From: Lodderomyces elongisporus
Taxonomy: Eukaryota > Ascomycota > Pichiomycetes > Serinales > Debaryomycetaceae
NCBI RefSeq assembly: GCF_030384665.1
Contig: NC_083680.1
Span: 157,001-221,000 of the forward strand
Length of the DNA stretch: 64,000 nucleotides
Reading direction: 5' to 3'
How positions within the stretch are numbered: position 1 is the stretch's first letter; the number at the start of each line of letters is the position of its first letter. The notes under the pieces were generated by a model, which was not told where the DNA came from, did no database searches, and saw nothing but the letters and a program-made list of their open reading frames with translations. The position numbers were made by a program, and so were the translations under genes. Shown here piece after piece: positions 17,930 to 27,807 of the stretch.

Positions 17930-18829
17930 ATGTACAAGTCGCTATTAGCATTACTAGTGCTATGTCTCATCTGTTGGATTATCCAGCTACTACCGGTCAT
18001 TTCAGTTCCATTAACCCCGCTGTCTAGTAAAATCTACCTTTCTTGCTTTGAGAATTTTACATTTGGCGTATTTGGTATTTGTGATGAAAGGTCAGGAAAA
18101 TGCAGCGATGCTCGAATAGGATATCCTTCTTCAAACTCGAGCAATTTCGTGCTCCAAGATAACTATGATGGTGTTGTGCTACCGTCGGATGTCAAATATA
18201 CAATATCGAAACTATTAGTTGTCCACGTTGTTGCATTCTGTTTCTCGAGTCTTCTTATGACTGTTATTTGCTTGTTGTTTGCATTGGAAAGTGTCGACAG
18301 GTGGAGGTACCAAATGAAACCGAGACAAGAGATTGAGTCTGAAGAAGAGAGGGAAGAGAGGGAGCAAAGAGAGGAAAACGAAAAGAGAGATTTGACACCG
18401 TATCTCAACATGATGTTGATACTCACAATAATGTCTGTTTTGACTACTTTGCTTGCATTTTTAGCCGACATCCTTTTGTTTACTCCAAATTTGAGCTACT
18501 TGGGGTGGATCCAGTTGATACCAATAATATCTATGGCACTCATCACATCGATGTTATGCTTTATTAAACGTTCAATCGCGAGTCGAAAGTTCTTTGAGAA
18601 TTACGATTATCAGTACGATGATATGAAAAAATTGAGGAAACGCGTTATGGAGCATTCATGGGACAATTCCAGTGATGATGGGTTCTTTGTATATACAGAT
18701 GGCTTTTACACGAGAGGAGAAGAAACAAACATTTCAAATACTTCACTAAGTAGTACCACGCGACAACCCAGAGGCAGCATTTCTTCGATGGCTTCTTCGA
18801 CTTCTGCAATTGAATTAAATAACTTTTAA
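17930..18829 (+). CDS. RIM9: PalI/Rim9-family four-helix membrane protein
   Basis: A 299-residue membrane protein of the SUR7/PalI family. There is an N-terminal signal-anchor helix (about residues 4-25), an extracellular loop with CFENFTFGVFGICD and the conserved later Cys, then three more helices (about 90-118, 158-182, 190-212) and a cytoplasmic tail ending in a Ser/Thr-rich region. The loop pattern (FGVFGxC) is typical of Rim9/PalI, which helps the alkaline-pH sensor Rim21 at the plasma membrane. A Glu/Arg-rich loop (about 127-150) lies between helices 2 and 3. Start is ATG 17930; upstream in-frame codons read a poly-T leader. Other SUR7-family members (Pun1, Fmp45) cannot be fully excluded. 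Confidence 0.65.
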   Translation: MYKSLLALLVLCLICWIIQLLPVISVPLTPLSSKIYLSCFENFTFGVFGICDERSGKCSDARIGYPSSNSSNFVLQDNYDGVVLPSDVKYTISKLLVVHVVAFCFSSLLMTVICLLFALESVDRWRYQMKPRQEIESEEEREEREQREENEKRDLTPYLNMMLILTIMSVLTTLLAFLADILLFTPNLSYLGWIQLIPIISMALITSMLCFIKRSIASRKFFENYDYQYDDMKKLRKRVMEHSWDNSSDDGFFVYTDGFYTRGEETNISNTSLSSTTRQPRGSISSMASSTSAIELNNF

Positions 18830-18951
18830 TATGTCTAATGATGTTATGAATTATTATATTTATATATATATAAACGATTTTTATGAAAATTTACAATGTA
18901 GTGAATTTACAATTCACAAAAAGTTCCTGGTCATATGCAGAATTTACAAAT

Positions 18952-20226
18952 TCATGAACTAATTTTTTCCAACAATTCTGCCTTAGCCTCTATCTTCTCT
19001 TGTTGTAATAGCCTAAGAAAATTTGCTTTTACAAGTGGTGTAATATTAAACTCTTCCAATTTCTCATACAAGACTAGTTGTTGCTCTGCAAGTACATTTG
19101 GAAATTTCTTCAAAAGCATGATAAACTTGGTAAGTTCATTGATATTGGTGATGGAAGTCAAGACAACTTCTATTAAAGTCGGGCTTGGTGCACGATGGAA
19201 AAGCACAGATTTGAGAAAGAATAAGTCCCTTGACTCGATTTTGTCCAGGTTCCGAATTAAATAACGGTTTAAAAATGCTTCGATTGTATCAACCTCCGGA
19301 CAATATCCACGGTCAAGCAATTCCTTCAATATGGACTGGCTTAGTTCCAAATCCATATCAGCTGTAACTCTTGCTAAATTATCCAAAGTGCGACCAGTTA
19401 AGCTTTGAATAAGTTGCGGGAAATGACCATGAACCACTTTGAATATGTCTGAAACCTCCGATTCTCCGCAACTACTATCACTATTGGTATTACCATTAGC
19501 ACCACCTAGTGCTAAACTCTTTGCAGAAACTCTCGTGAGAAGATTTTTCAACCCTTCAAAAGTAAACTCCAGTAAGTGTGCTTTTATAAACTGTACAAAT
19601 TGTACAAATTCTGTCTGTGTTTCTGTGCAGTCCAATACTACATCGGACGCTTTCTCAACTGTGAACAGTCCGTGCAATTCGGAAAGTTGGAACTTGCCGC
19701 TATTCAATTTCCGAGAATTCTCAAAAGCTTTACTTTGCTCGAAAAATTGTCTAGGTGTGAGTTTATTGTCACGGTACACTCTGTGATATTCTGTAGATTT
19801 CAACATAACGTCTGCTTTCTTTGGTTCCAAGTCTTGTAGCTGTTTTATTTGCTGATTAAACAAGGATTTCCAGCTACTCATGATTGTTGCATACGGGAAC
19901 CGCGTAGGTGTTGTTAAACCATTGTTTTTGATGCTTTTCAATACATATGATTTATCACCGTATAGACATTGATTTTTCGATAACGAAGCTATTAGCACAT
20001 CGTTCGTATTCAACTTTGTCACTAGGTCGGCCACTTCTTCAGGATTGATTATATGTTCAAATCGTTTTTGTATATTTGAAAAATCGGGTTTACTAGGAAC
20101 CGCTAGATAATTTTCTTCTCGAGTCAACTTTTCCTCGTCAAAGATATGTTTAGTTTCATTGGGTGTAAACAGAATAGTTGAGTTATATCGACAACAGTGT
20201 CGTGCCAAAATACCTCGCTTTATCAT
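18952..20226 (-). CDS. unassigned protein with mitochondrial presequence
   Basis: A 424-residue protein I do not recognise. Residues 1-17 (MIKRGILARHCCRYNST) are basic without acidic residues, typical of a mitochondrial targeting sequence with an RYNS-type cleavage site. The rest is largely helical; the C-terminal half (about 265-424) has repeated helix pairs of about 35 residues, reminiscent of the helical-repeat RNA-binding proteins of yeast mitochondria, but no clear PPR signature can be read by eye. A Gly/Asn/Ser-rich low-complexity insert lies at about 240-255. It is convergent with the RIM9-like gene (123 bp apart) and divergent from KAR5. A mitochondrial gene-expression role is a guess from shape only. 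Confidence 0.7.
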   Translation of the reverse strand: MIKRGILARHCCRYNSTILFTPNETKHIFDEEKLTREENYLAVPSKPDFSNIQKRFEHIINPEEVADLVTKLNTNDVLIASLSKNQCLYGDKSYVLKSIKNNGLTTPTRFPYATIMSSWKSLFNQQIKQLQDLEPKKADVMLKSTEYHRVYRDNKLTPRQFFEQSKAFENSRKLNSGKFQLSELHGLFTVEKASDVVLDCTETQTEFVQFVQFIKAHLLEFTFEGLKNLLTRVSAKSLALGGANGNTNSDSSCGESEVSDIFKVVHGHFPQLIQSLTGRTLDNLARVTADMDLELSQSILKELLDRGYCPEVDTIEAFLNRYLIRNLDKIESRDLFFLKSVLFHRAPSPTLIEVVLTSITNINELTKFIMLLKKFPNVLAEQQLVLYEKLEEFNITPLVKANFLRLLQQEKIEAKAELLEKISS

Positions 20227-20869
20227 AATGGCTCTGAATTGTTGTTGTTCTACTATTAGTATAGGGGTGGTTAAAGCAAAGCGAAGGGAAGTAATTTTTC
20301 AGTTGCAAATTATCTTGAAAATGCCCATAGTGTAAGATCAATTTCTGTTTTCTCTATTTTCTTTTCATTCTTTTAATTTTTTTATTATTTATTTTTTTTT
20401 TTAATGGTTACTTGTTTTTGTATGAGTATAGAAGTATATATAATATTATTTTTCTGAAAACTTTTATTTATTTTTTTTTGCAATATTAAATTCTTTACTC
20501 AAGAAAAAGATTCTAGATGATTAAAAGCTTTGTGGACAAGGAGAAACTAGTACATATCAAGTTTAAGCCTACTGCTTCTTGATCTAACATCATGCTCTTG
20601 TTACGCAGAAATTGTCTTTCTGATAACACAACTAAAGCTCTATGCAACTCAAGTTGAGTTTAAATTGCATCCAATTATGAGTCTAAATTGAAATTAAGTT
20701 GAATCTAGTCAAGATTTTGTTGTAACATTTCCACTACAAGATTAAGTTTCAAATTTGTTTCAGCTCAAATGATTAAAAACCAGGTGGAATCAGTGCAATC
20801 TGGAAATTTTGATCATTAATAGTGACTTATCGCAACCCGCATGAATATTAAGGCAAACCTTTAGTAACT
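20227..20869. promoter_or_regulatory. divergent promoter region upstream of KAR5, with a short uORF
   Basis: 643 bp. Poly-T and poly-A runs occupy 20340-20480; 20500-20840 is more mixed in composition and less repetitive than most intergenic DNA here, without a readable ORF. An 8-codon upstream ORF (20841-20864) ends 5 nt before the KAR5 ATG. Confidence 0.4.
20841..20864 (+). other. short upstream ORF of KAR5
   Basis: ATG AAT ATT AAG GCA AAC CTT TAG, encoding 7 residues, terminates 5 nt before the chosen KAR5 start. If the transcript begins upstream of it, ribosomes would meet this ORF first and would have to reinitiate or leak through. Confidence 0.4.
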
Positions 20870-22441
20870 ATGGTTGGTGCCTCTGCAATTAGTGGTGTAG
20901 TTATTATTGCTAATGTTGTTGCTGCTATCGCTGCTGCTGCTGGTGATGGTGATGGTGGTATTGCTTCTACCACTGATACTATACTCACACTTGATGGAAT
21001 TAAGATCTTGAACAATGCGTTGCTGCAATGGAAAGACGACTGCAACCAAAGGGCTTTAGCAGAGGTAATGCCTCAGTGTATTCATGGTGTGGAAAATATC
21101 ACTCCTTCTCAGCAAAAACACACTGCTATGGAATTGTCAATTTGTGAATTTGAAAATAATGGTTTGGACTACCCATTGGAATGTCATGCAAGTGTCCGCA
21201 ATTTGAATACCAACACTTGTATTCAAGCTTTGGAAAAGTCACCCCAGTACTGGACAACATTTAGTGGCAACTATAGAGCAGTTAAAGATATTTGCCACCA
21301 AATAAGTCTACCATATGAAAAAGACCAAATTATTGAAGTTTACGAAAATATGACTTTGTTATATCGCTCGGTCATGGAGGATTTGAAGTCATCTCATCAC
21401 AAGTACACTGTGGAGCTTGAAATGAAAATTCAAAACAAATTTAACAAGCTTTTTAGTGTAGTGGATGATTTGATGCGGTCTAGAGCAGAAGAGAATAATA
21501 AAGTTAATCAAACTTTTAACAAGTTTTATGAAAACTTTCAAGTCTCCATCAGTAACGCACTTGTTGTTATGCAAAATTCTTATGATGGTGCCAACACAAA
21601 CTTTGAACTCATGCAGCGCCATGTTAGTTACTTTGCCACTGAATTGCAAAGAATACTGTTGCTAGTGCAAGAACAAGGGGAAAAACTTCAAGTGCAACAA
21701 GAGCAGCTCGTAACTGGTAATGTTAAACTTTCCATTCAGCAAGAAAGACTATTTGATAATATGCAGCTTTTCGGAAATGAATTGGACAAACTACATAATG
21801 CTGAAGTATCACGTGTAAGCTCGGTAAACAAACAATTAAAGCTAACGGAATTTTCTATTCGACATGCCAATTCCATCTTGAGAGAAAATACTGATGAATT
21901 ACACTTGCAACGAATGCTAATTGCTGAATATACACCAATTATTCTCGGTAACATTACGACTCTATTAATGCATTTCTTGAATCAATCGGCCTCAGAGATT
22001 GTTGAAAACTTTGAGCATTCGTTAAACTTGTCATTGGAGAAATTGAGTTTAAAAATTGATGAGACGGCAAATTCTTTAGCTGTCGTCAATGCAACTATCG
22101 CTCGGTGCTCAATTTTTGCATCAAGCGTAGTGGAAACGTTGGATAGCTTGAAAAACAGTACGATAAGGATGATGATGTTGTTCATGTCAATGATAACTCC
22201 CAGTGTTACTTTTGATGGTTTGATTAGCGGAGCCAAAGCTATCATCGCCTTCTTTACACTGGTCACTAGACTTGCTGCAGTTATTGCGATTTGCTTACTT
22301 ATTATCCTAATCTGGCCAATCGTGAAATCACTTTTCTTTCAACCACTTTGTTACTTAATGAGGAGGTGCTCCTACATTGTAGTATCCATTTTGGTTGGTG
22401 TAGCTGCTGCCAACTTTAGTGTTTGGCTTTTACAAAAGTAG
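20870..22441 (+). CDS. KAR5: nuclear fusion (karyogamy) protein Kar5
   Basis: A 523-residue membrane protein. Kar5 (Tht1, Brambleberry and GEX1 in other eukaryotes) sits in the nuclear envelope/ER at the spindle pole body and is required for nuclear membrane fusion after mating. An N-terminal hydrophobic Ala/Val/Ile signal (about 1-24) precedes the Cys-rich lumenal domain: WKDDCNQRAL, MPQCIHGV, ELSICEFENNG, YPLECH and CIQALEKSPQYWTTFSGNYR, the hallmark of the family. A long coiled-coil region (about 150-400) follows, then two C-terminal hydrophobic segments (about 457-485 and 500-520). Length is close to yeast Kar5 (504 aa). A CTG codon in the first Cys-rich helix (ALxQWKDDC) should be Ser. 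An intact KAR5 suggests a functional mating or parasexual programme. Confidence 0.88.
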   Translation: MVGASAISGVVIIANVVAAIAAAAGDGDGGIASTTDTILTLDGIKILNNALLQWKDDCNQRALAEVMPQCIHGVENITPSQQKHTAMELSICEFENNGLDYPLECHASVRNLNTNTCIQALEKSPQYWTTFSGNYRAVKDICHQISLPYEKDQIIEVYENMTLLYRSVMEDLKSSHHKYTVELEMKIQNKFNKLFSVVDDLMRSRAEENNKVNQTFNKFYENFQVSISNALVVMQNSYDGANTNFELMQRHVSYFATELQRILLLVQEQGEKLQVQQEQLVTGNVKLSIQQERLFDNMQLFGNELDKLHNAEVSRVSSVNKQLKLTEFSIRHANSILRENTDELHLQRMLIAEYTPIILGNITTLLMHFLNQSASEIVENFEHSLNLSLEKLSLKIDETANSLAVVNATIARCSIFASSVVETLDSLKNSTIRMMMLFMSMITPSVTFDGLISGAKAIIAFFTLVTRLAAVIAICLLIILIWPIVKSLFFQPLCYLMRRCSYIVVSILVGVAAANFSVWLLQK

Positions 22442-22768
22442 AATTAAGCGTATATTGTAATAGAAAATATGAGAATAGGTACAGAAATAGATTAAAGAGT
22501 TTTTTTCCCCCACATTCTTCCATTATCTAATACCAACTGACACAAAAACACAAAAACATACAGATACGTATATACAGATATACGCACATAGTTCTCTCCC
22601 CTCTTTTGCACTAAGAAGTAATGATCATAATCACCAATATTCAATTGAAAATATAGTAACATCAAATCAATTTAATAGTCAACCAATTTGTTTTATAAAA
22701 TTTTTCGTCTAAATTATTTTCTTCTTTTCTTTTTTTTTCTTTTGTTCTTATTTTCCTTGTTCTAAACC
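22442..22768. promoter_or_regulatory. intergenic region KAR5 - lipase gene
   Basis: 327 bp between tandem genes. ACATACAGATACGTATATACAG-type imperfect repeats occur near 22555-22590, and a T-rich tract (22715-22760) precedes the lipase ATG. No gene is seen. Confidence 0.35.
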
Positions 22769-23812
22769 ATGAACTTCACACATTATATTTCAATACTATC
22801 ACTTCTACGACTAATATCTTCAATAGCTCAGAATGTTTTCGATGTATCATCTAATTCAAGAGAGATACTTCCTATTGATCACGAGATTTATTCTAATTTA
22901 TATACATATGCTCATTTGATTGACATTTCATATTGTATTTCAAAAGTACAACACATAGAAAAGCCATTTAAATGCAATATTGAATGTGAGGACCGTTTTC
23001 CAAACATGACACTTGTTTACCAGTGGTATTTTGATGATTCAGTAACTGGTTACATTTCCACCACTTATGACAATATTTTCCATTACAACAGAGATTCAGC
23101 AAAGCGAAAGCAACAGAATAAAACAATCATTATTGCATTGAGAGGTACAAGGTCAATATTTGATTCATATGCCGACATGAGAGCTGATATGGTTGATTTC
23201 ACTAGTTTAGGATCAATTTTGAAACCATGTACTGGATGCAAAGTACATAGAGGCTTTTACAAGTATTTCCAACGAACGCGAGATATAATCCACCAATATG
23301 TAATGCAAGAATTGAAAGGTGCCCAGCTTGGTATCGAGAACTACGAATTGGTAATATTGGGTCACTCATTGGGAGGCAGTGTAGCCATACTCCTAGCTTT
23401 ATTTTATTTGGATCTAGGTTTTGAAAAACTAACTGCGGTAACAATGGGACAACCATTGGTTGGTAATCGCGAGTTTGTTGATTGGGCCGATGACGCTTTA
23501 GGTAGCAAGTACAAGCCTCGTCACGGTGATTTTAAGCGTAAATTCTTAAGAATTATTCACAAAGAAGACGTGGTCACCATCATCCCTAAGCGTGGAAATT
23601 TTTTACCATACCAACCATTTGATAATCAAATATATCTTAATTGTTCCGAATCAGACACGCGTCCTTCTCCAGATCAGGTATTCGACTGCAGAGATGCTAG
23701 CAATGAGCAGTGCATAGAAGGAGACTTTCCAAACTATCTTAAATCTGGCAACGACTACTTACAGATACATATTACTTATCTACGAAGAATGGGATTGTGT
23801 GGGATGATATAG
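22769..23812 (+). CDS. secreted class-3 (fungal) triacylglycerol lipase
   Basis: A 347-residue alpha/beta-hydrolase of the Lipase_3 family. A signal peptide (about 1-20, ending near SIAQ) suggests secretion or ER residence. The nucleophile elbow is GHSLGG with Ser200; ALRGTRS upstream supplies the oxyanion strand, PLVGNREFVDW follows, and RIIHKEDVVTIIP with the later Gln-Ile-His (near residue 335) provide Asp and His candidates. Six or more Cys in the mature part (CNIEC, CTGC, C-terminal CRD, QC, LC) suggest disulfides. The closest well-known relatives are yeast Lih1 (YJR107W) and filamentous-fungal lipases; it is not the LIP family of C. albicans, which has a different fold signature. Substrate is unknown. 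Confidence 0.85.
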   Translation: MNFTHYISILSLLRLISSIAQNVFDVSSNSREILPIDHEIYSNLYTYAHLIDISYCISKVQHIEKPFKCNIECEDRFPNMTLVYQWYFDDSVTGYISTTYDNIFHYNRDSAKRKQQNKTIIIALRGTRSIFDSYADMRADMVDFTSLGSILKPCTGCKVHRGFYKYFQRTRDIIHQYVMQELKGAQLGIENYELVILGHSLGGSVAILLALFYLDLGFEKLTAVTMGQPLVGNREFVDWADDALGSKYKPRHGDFKRKFLRIIHKEDVVTIIPKRGNFLPYQPFDNQIYLNCSESDTRPSPDQVFDCRDASNEQCIEGDFPNYLKSGNDYLQIHITYLRRMGLCGMI

Positions 23813-23877
23813 CCTTTGTATAGCCCGTTTTCCTTTTCATTTTTTTTCTTCATTTTTTTTTGTGTTTATGAAGAAAG

Positions 23878-26211
23878 TTAGTTTGTGAAGCCAAATTTTG
23901 GCTGCTCTTCGTCATCATCGTCTCCGTCATCATCCTCATCAATATCATCCTCTTTTTCTTTTTCTTGTTCTTGTTCTTGTTCTTGCTTTTCTTCATTTAC
24001 ACTTTCACTGATATTACCCCAACCTCTTTGACTCGTTAAACCCCGTCTCACTGGTTGTCCTCTTGAACCATTTCTACTATGACTCCTCGCCTGACTCTCC
24101 CTCTGGCTTCGAGAATAATCCTTTATTTCCTGGAAAGATGGTGCAACTTGTTCGCAGTCTTCTCCTCTTTCTTTTTCTTCACTACTTTCTGCACCACTCT
24201 CATCGTCCTGTACAAACAACGTTGATGGAGTAAAGCCTCGAACACTGCTCATTATGCCATTGAATTCTGAGTCTACAGTCACTTTCTTCTTGCTCTTGAC
24301 TGGACTAAAAGCTCCAACATTTATCATTTCAATTTGCGGTCGCTCTATTTTCGATTTTGGAGGTTTGTTCTTGCGAAACCTTTTGAAATTCTTTTGTGTT
24401 GAACTAACCTTTATTGGTACTGCAGGTCGCTGTCTCAACGGTTTATCAACTACTTCTACTATTGCCAAATTTGACAACTTTTTTATTGCCAGCAACGTTT
24501 GCTCGTCATCCCCTTCAGTTTCATCTTTTCTCTCGTAGAAATCATCCGATACCCCCAATTCCTTATTCAACGTTTTAACTGCTTGCTCTTTTGCTTGTAT
24601 AACAGCATCAATTAAGGATACCTTGGGAACAAATTTGGCAATCTTTGGAGCGTTTTCTGTAGTGCTATTGTATTCATTTTTTCGTTTCTTACTGCTTACC
24701 GAATTATTTCCATTATCCAAATTGGGCAGCTTTGGTGACAATTCTTCCCTCTTCACCACGATGCTCGGCTTCTTCAGTTCATTCGTTGCGGTGTTAGTAA
24801 TACTGGAAGTGGTATTACTAGTGTTTTTAATGGTTATGGAATCTAATTCATTCAAAGTTTTAGAGTTGTATTCAATTGATTCTGAATTGTTTGTTTCGTG
24901 CCTCTGTTTTTTCTGTACTTCAACTGAATCGTTTTTTTCCTTTCCGTTTTCCTTTTCCTTTATTTCCTTTCCCTCTTCTGCATCCATTTCATTTCCCTTT
25001 TCCTTTGCTTTTTCTCTTTCATTTTCTATCTCCTCTTCGTCATCTTTTTCTTTCGGTATACTTTGGACTGGTGTGACATCGCCAAGTGAAAAAAAATGTA
25101 GTTTATCCACTTTCTCATACTTTCGTCGCTTCCTCTTTTCAGGCGATGTTGTGGCCGGTCTTTTCAATGACGCTAAAGTCACTTTATTTCGTGGTACTTG
25201 GTCGAGTTGGTTTGTCAAAATCCTGTTGAAAAGAATGTTTTGCTCAATTGCCTCAAAACCAAACTCGCTAGATGGCGCAACCAATATAAATTCATTTTCA
25301 CCGACTTCGTGCTCAATCACCTCCTTTGAACGACTAACAATTATAGTATCCAACCACGAAATTTTTTCAAATGATATTACCTTGTGATTCTCCAAAGTCT
25401 TCACTCTATTGAGCTGCAGCAAATATCGCGAATCCCCATTGGGTAAAAATTCAAGATTATTTTTGAGGTTTAACCATACCAATTTATCTGCATCCTCTAG
25501 TAATGATCTTATCCAAGCTTCATTGACAATATTAGTCCCTTTAATTATAGCCACGCGAAACTCATCCAGGTCAGGAACGGTTTTGTTGGTATAGTAATGT
25601 GTTGCTTGTTTGATGTCATCAACAAAGCGTATATCGAGTTGCAGATGGATCAATTGTTCCACAAATTTGTCTCTTGTCCCTATATACAATCTAAGATCGA
25701 CCCATTCAATAATTAACGGCTCGTCTACTATATTATTTTTCAGGTCTTTTTCAGAAGCAATCACAATTCTTGATTCATTGGTAAAGTCAATATCTTGCTT
25801 GGGGTCTCCTTTTTGTTTTAATCTGTAAATTTCCCCATTTATGTATGCTTTTGCCCTAGACTTTATACACAACTGCAATGTAGTTTTCAGATTGATATTG
25901 CCATGCAAAGTAGTACCAACTGCTATCGTTAAATACTCTTTTGCTACTCGTCCAGAGTGAAATAAGAAATCCAAATCTTCTCCGAATTTTTCAAAGTGGG
26001 CATCATTATCACGGCCAACTGTATAATTCTTCCCCAGTAAGAGCACTCTCGTGTCTAAAATTGCAAAGTTAGTACAACAGCAACAACAATGTAAAAAAAA
26101 AAGTAAATTTAGAATATGAAAAAAAAAAAAAAGAAATGGTAAATTCATAGAAATAACCTTTATAAGTTACATACCTCCTTTGTAGTCGTTTTTATGATGT
26201 ACAACCCACAT
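23878..26211 (-). CDS. XRS2: Mre11-complex subunit Xrs2/Nbs1, two exons
   Basis: Exon 1 is 26211-26175 and exon 2 is 26054-23878 (minus strand), 737 residues after splicing. Exon 1 starts MWVVHHKNDYKG, matching the MWVV start of yeast Xrs2, and joins in frame to DTRVLLLGKNYTVGRDND of the FHA domain (about 1-110). A degenerate BRCT-like region follows (about 120-235), then a long disordered acidic/basic stretch. KNFKRFRKN (about 567-575) matches the Mre11-binding motif of Nbs1/Xrs2, and the acidic C-terminus ending EEQPKFGFTN matches the Tel1/ATM-recruiting end. Function: tethering Mre11-Rad50 in double-strand-break repair and Tel1 signalling. The FHA core reads AKEYLTI where S-R-x-H is usual. 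It converges with the lipase gene, 65 bp away. Confidence 0.9.
26055..26174 (-). other. spliceosomal intron in XRS2
   Basis: 120-nt intron. The 5' splice site is GTATGT (26174-26169), the branch point is a perfect TACTAAC (26074-26068) and the 3' site is TTTTAG ending at 26055. Splicing joins a 37-nt first exon, phase 1, to the FHA-coding frame and recreates an Asp codon (G/AC). All three signals are consensus for budding yeasts. Confidence 0.93.
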
Positions 26212-26955
26212 ATGTGGAAACACTATTGTATTTCAATTGGCAAATGACATGTCTGTGCGTACACACTTGGAAATGAAATGAAATGAAAAAAAAAAGTACA
26301 AGAAGGAAACGGCACAAGTAATTATGCGGCAAGAACTCGACCCTCTACTACCGGACCTTACTTGTAGCGCGCGGTATAGGGGAACCACATCAGAAAAACC
26401 AACGACTCGTACCTTGGGTGAAGTTACTTGGAGATACTACATTTACAATGCACACAATATAAGACGGATTATGCTACATGTTACGAGGAAGATTCACTTG
26501 AAGAGAATCAAGAAATTTGAAGACAAAGTAAAAATAATATAGCAATGGTGTAAGATCAAGATCATTTGGTCGTCGTAATCTTTCTTCGAATAAGCTCTTT
26601 ACGCCGCCTGGCTTTATATAACAGAAAACTTGTTCCAGAACAATCGTGGTAGCAGAATTCTCGCCCGCATTCCCCTCTCAAAGTTGAACCTCTTCGTTTA
26701 CTTTACTTTCCCACTACTAAATACCCTTGTTCTCTCCACCCCCTTCTTTCAATTCCTCTTCCTCTTCGCTAAGTCACACACTCACACTCAAGCACACTCA
26801 CTCACACATTCACCGCTTCTTCTTCTTCTTCTTCTTCTTCTTCTTCACTAACAAAATTTTACGTCAATAAAGCAAATTCAGCCAAATCACTAGATTTCAA
26901 AGCTCGAATTCAAAGTTAAAGATAGGGTCAAGAGTTGGAGTTACAATCAAATTTA
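26212..26955. promoter_or_regulatory. divergent promoter XRS2 / mitochondrial-protein gene
   Basis: 744 bp. A GC-richer patch with GCGCGCGG lies at about 26372-26380. A CA/CT-rich segment (26774-26812) and a perfect CTT trinucleotide run (about 26816-26846) lie about 110 bp before the downstream ATG. No gene is seen in between. Confidence 0.4.
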
Positions 26956-27807
26956 ATGAGAGGAAGCTCTATAATTATCAAAAGATTCATCTCCCCAAGG
27001 GCACTACGACTGCACATCCCATCTTGCTCTCAACCCATTAATCTATCGTCTCAAAAACTAGTATTTCCATCTCAAATCAAATTCAGCGACGCCACCAAGA
27101 AGAATGACGAGCCAGAGATTGACAAAAAAGAGCTAGATCGGAAAATCAACCTTCTGAAATTGTTGATTGAGTTGAAACTGCAAGTGCCTCATCTTCTCGA
27201 AAGCAATTTGTCCAAATCAATTGTTTCCAAGAATATTTACCTTCGAATATGTCCCTCCCAGGTTGATGAAACCCTTTTGCCAAAGATACATGGACAATTG
27301 ACATATTTCAGTACTTGCAAAGCCATTCAGTTGTTTATCAAGTCTGTAATATTAAATCCACATGTCCAATTGCATATAACAAATATCAAGGTGAGCAAGG
27401 GCCCCGACCCTCAATGCATGTTCAAACATAGTACAAAGATATATGTTCGATGGAATACGTGTATGCCCAATTGCGAGCATCTTGGTAGCTATGGTAAGGG
27501 GAGCAGCGTTGCTGAATCAACATCGGATGCTAATTGGGGGTCGCACAAGTGGTCCAAAGAAGATACATTGAAATTAATGGATCAGAACAAGTTGAACAAT
27601 TTTGCAGGATTATTGGGCAAACTAACTACATCCGTCGTGGGACTTGCTAAAAATTCAGGAAAAGAAAAGTTGGAAAGAGTCTTGCTGGGCTTGTTCATTT
27701 TTGAATTAAATGACAATTGTGACGAAATTGTTGTGCATACAATCGAGAATATGGATATTATTGAAAGGTTGGAACCAGAGGAAATTAACGAGTTAAGAGT
27801 TTGTTGA
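26956..27807 (+). CDS. unassigned predicted mitochondrial protein
   Basis: A 283-residue protein I cannot name. The start chosen is ATG 26956 (MRGSSIIIKRFISPRAL), a basic, Ser-rich amphipathic N-terminus typical of a mitochondrial presequence; no ATG exists just upstream in frame. A globular region follows with a strand-rich part (about residues 85-170: NIYLRICPSQ, GQLTYFSTCKAIQLF, VQLHITNIKVS, KIYVRWNTCMPNC) and a C-terminal alpha/beta segment (LGLFIFELNDNCDEIVVHTIENMDIIE) that looks conserved. Cys pairs (CMPNC, about 175-179) could bind metal. The C-terminal strand reads like a domain end that positions a nuclear-encoded mitochondrial factor, but this is inference. Confidence 0.7.
   Translation: MRGSSIIIKRFISPRALRLHIPSCSQPINLSSQKLVFPSQIKFSDATKKNDEPEIDKKELDRKINLLKLLIELKLQVPHLLESNLSKSIVSKNIYLRICPSQVDETLLPKIHGQLTYFSTCKAIQLFIKSVILNPHVQLHITNIKVSKGPDPQCMFKHSTKIYVRWNTCMPNCEHLGSYGKGSSVAESTSDANWGSHKWSKEDTLKLMDQNKLNNFAGLLGKLTTSVVGLAKNSGKEKLERVLLGLFIFELNDNCDEIVVHTIENMDIIERLEPEEINELRVC

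Noticed and set aside
20500..20840. Mixed-complexity intergenic block considered as a solo LTR or RNA gene
   Set aside because: No terminal TG...CA with target duplication and no RNA-gene boxes were seen.
26320..26400. GC-richer patch considered as a tRNA gene
   Set aside because: No cloverleaf or paired A and B boxes could be found. No tRNA was noticed elsewhere by eye either; a tRNAscan run would settle it.
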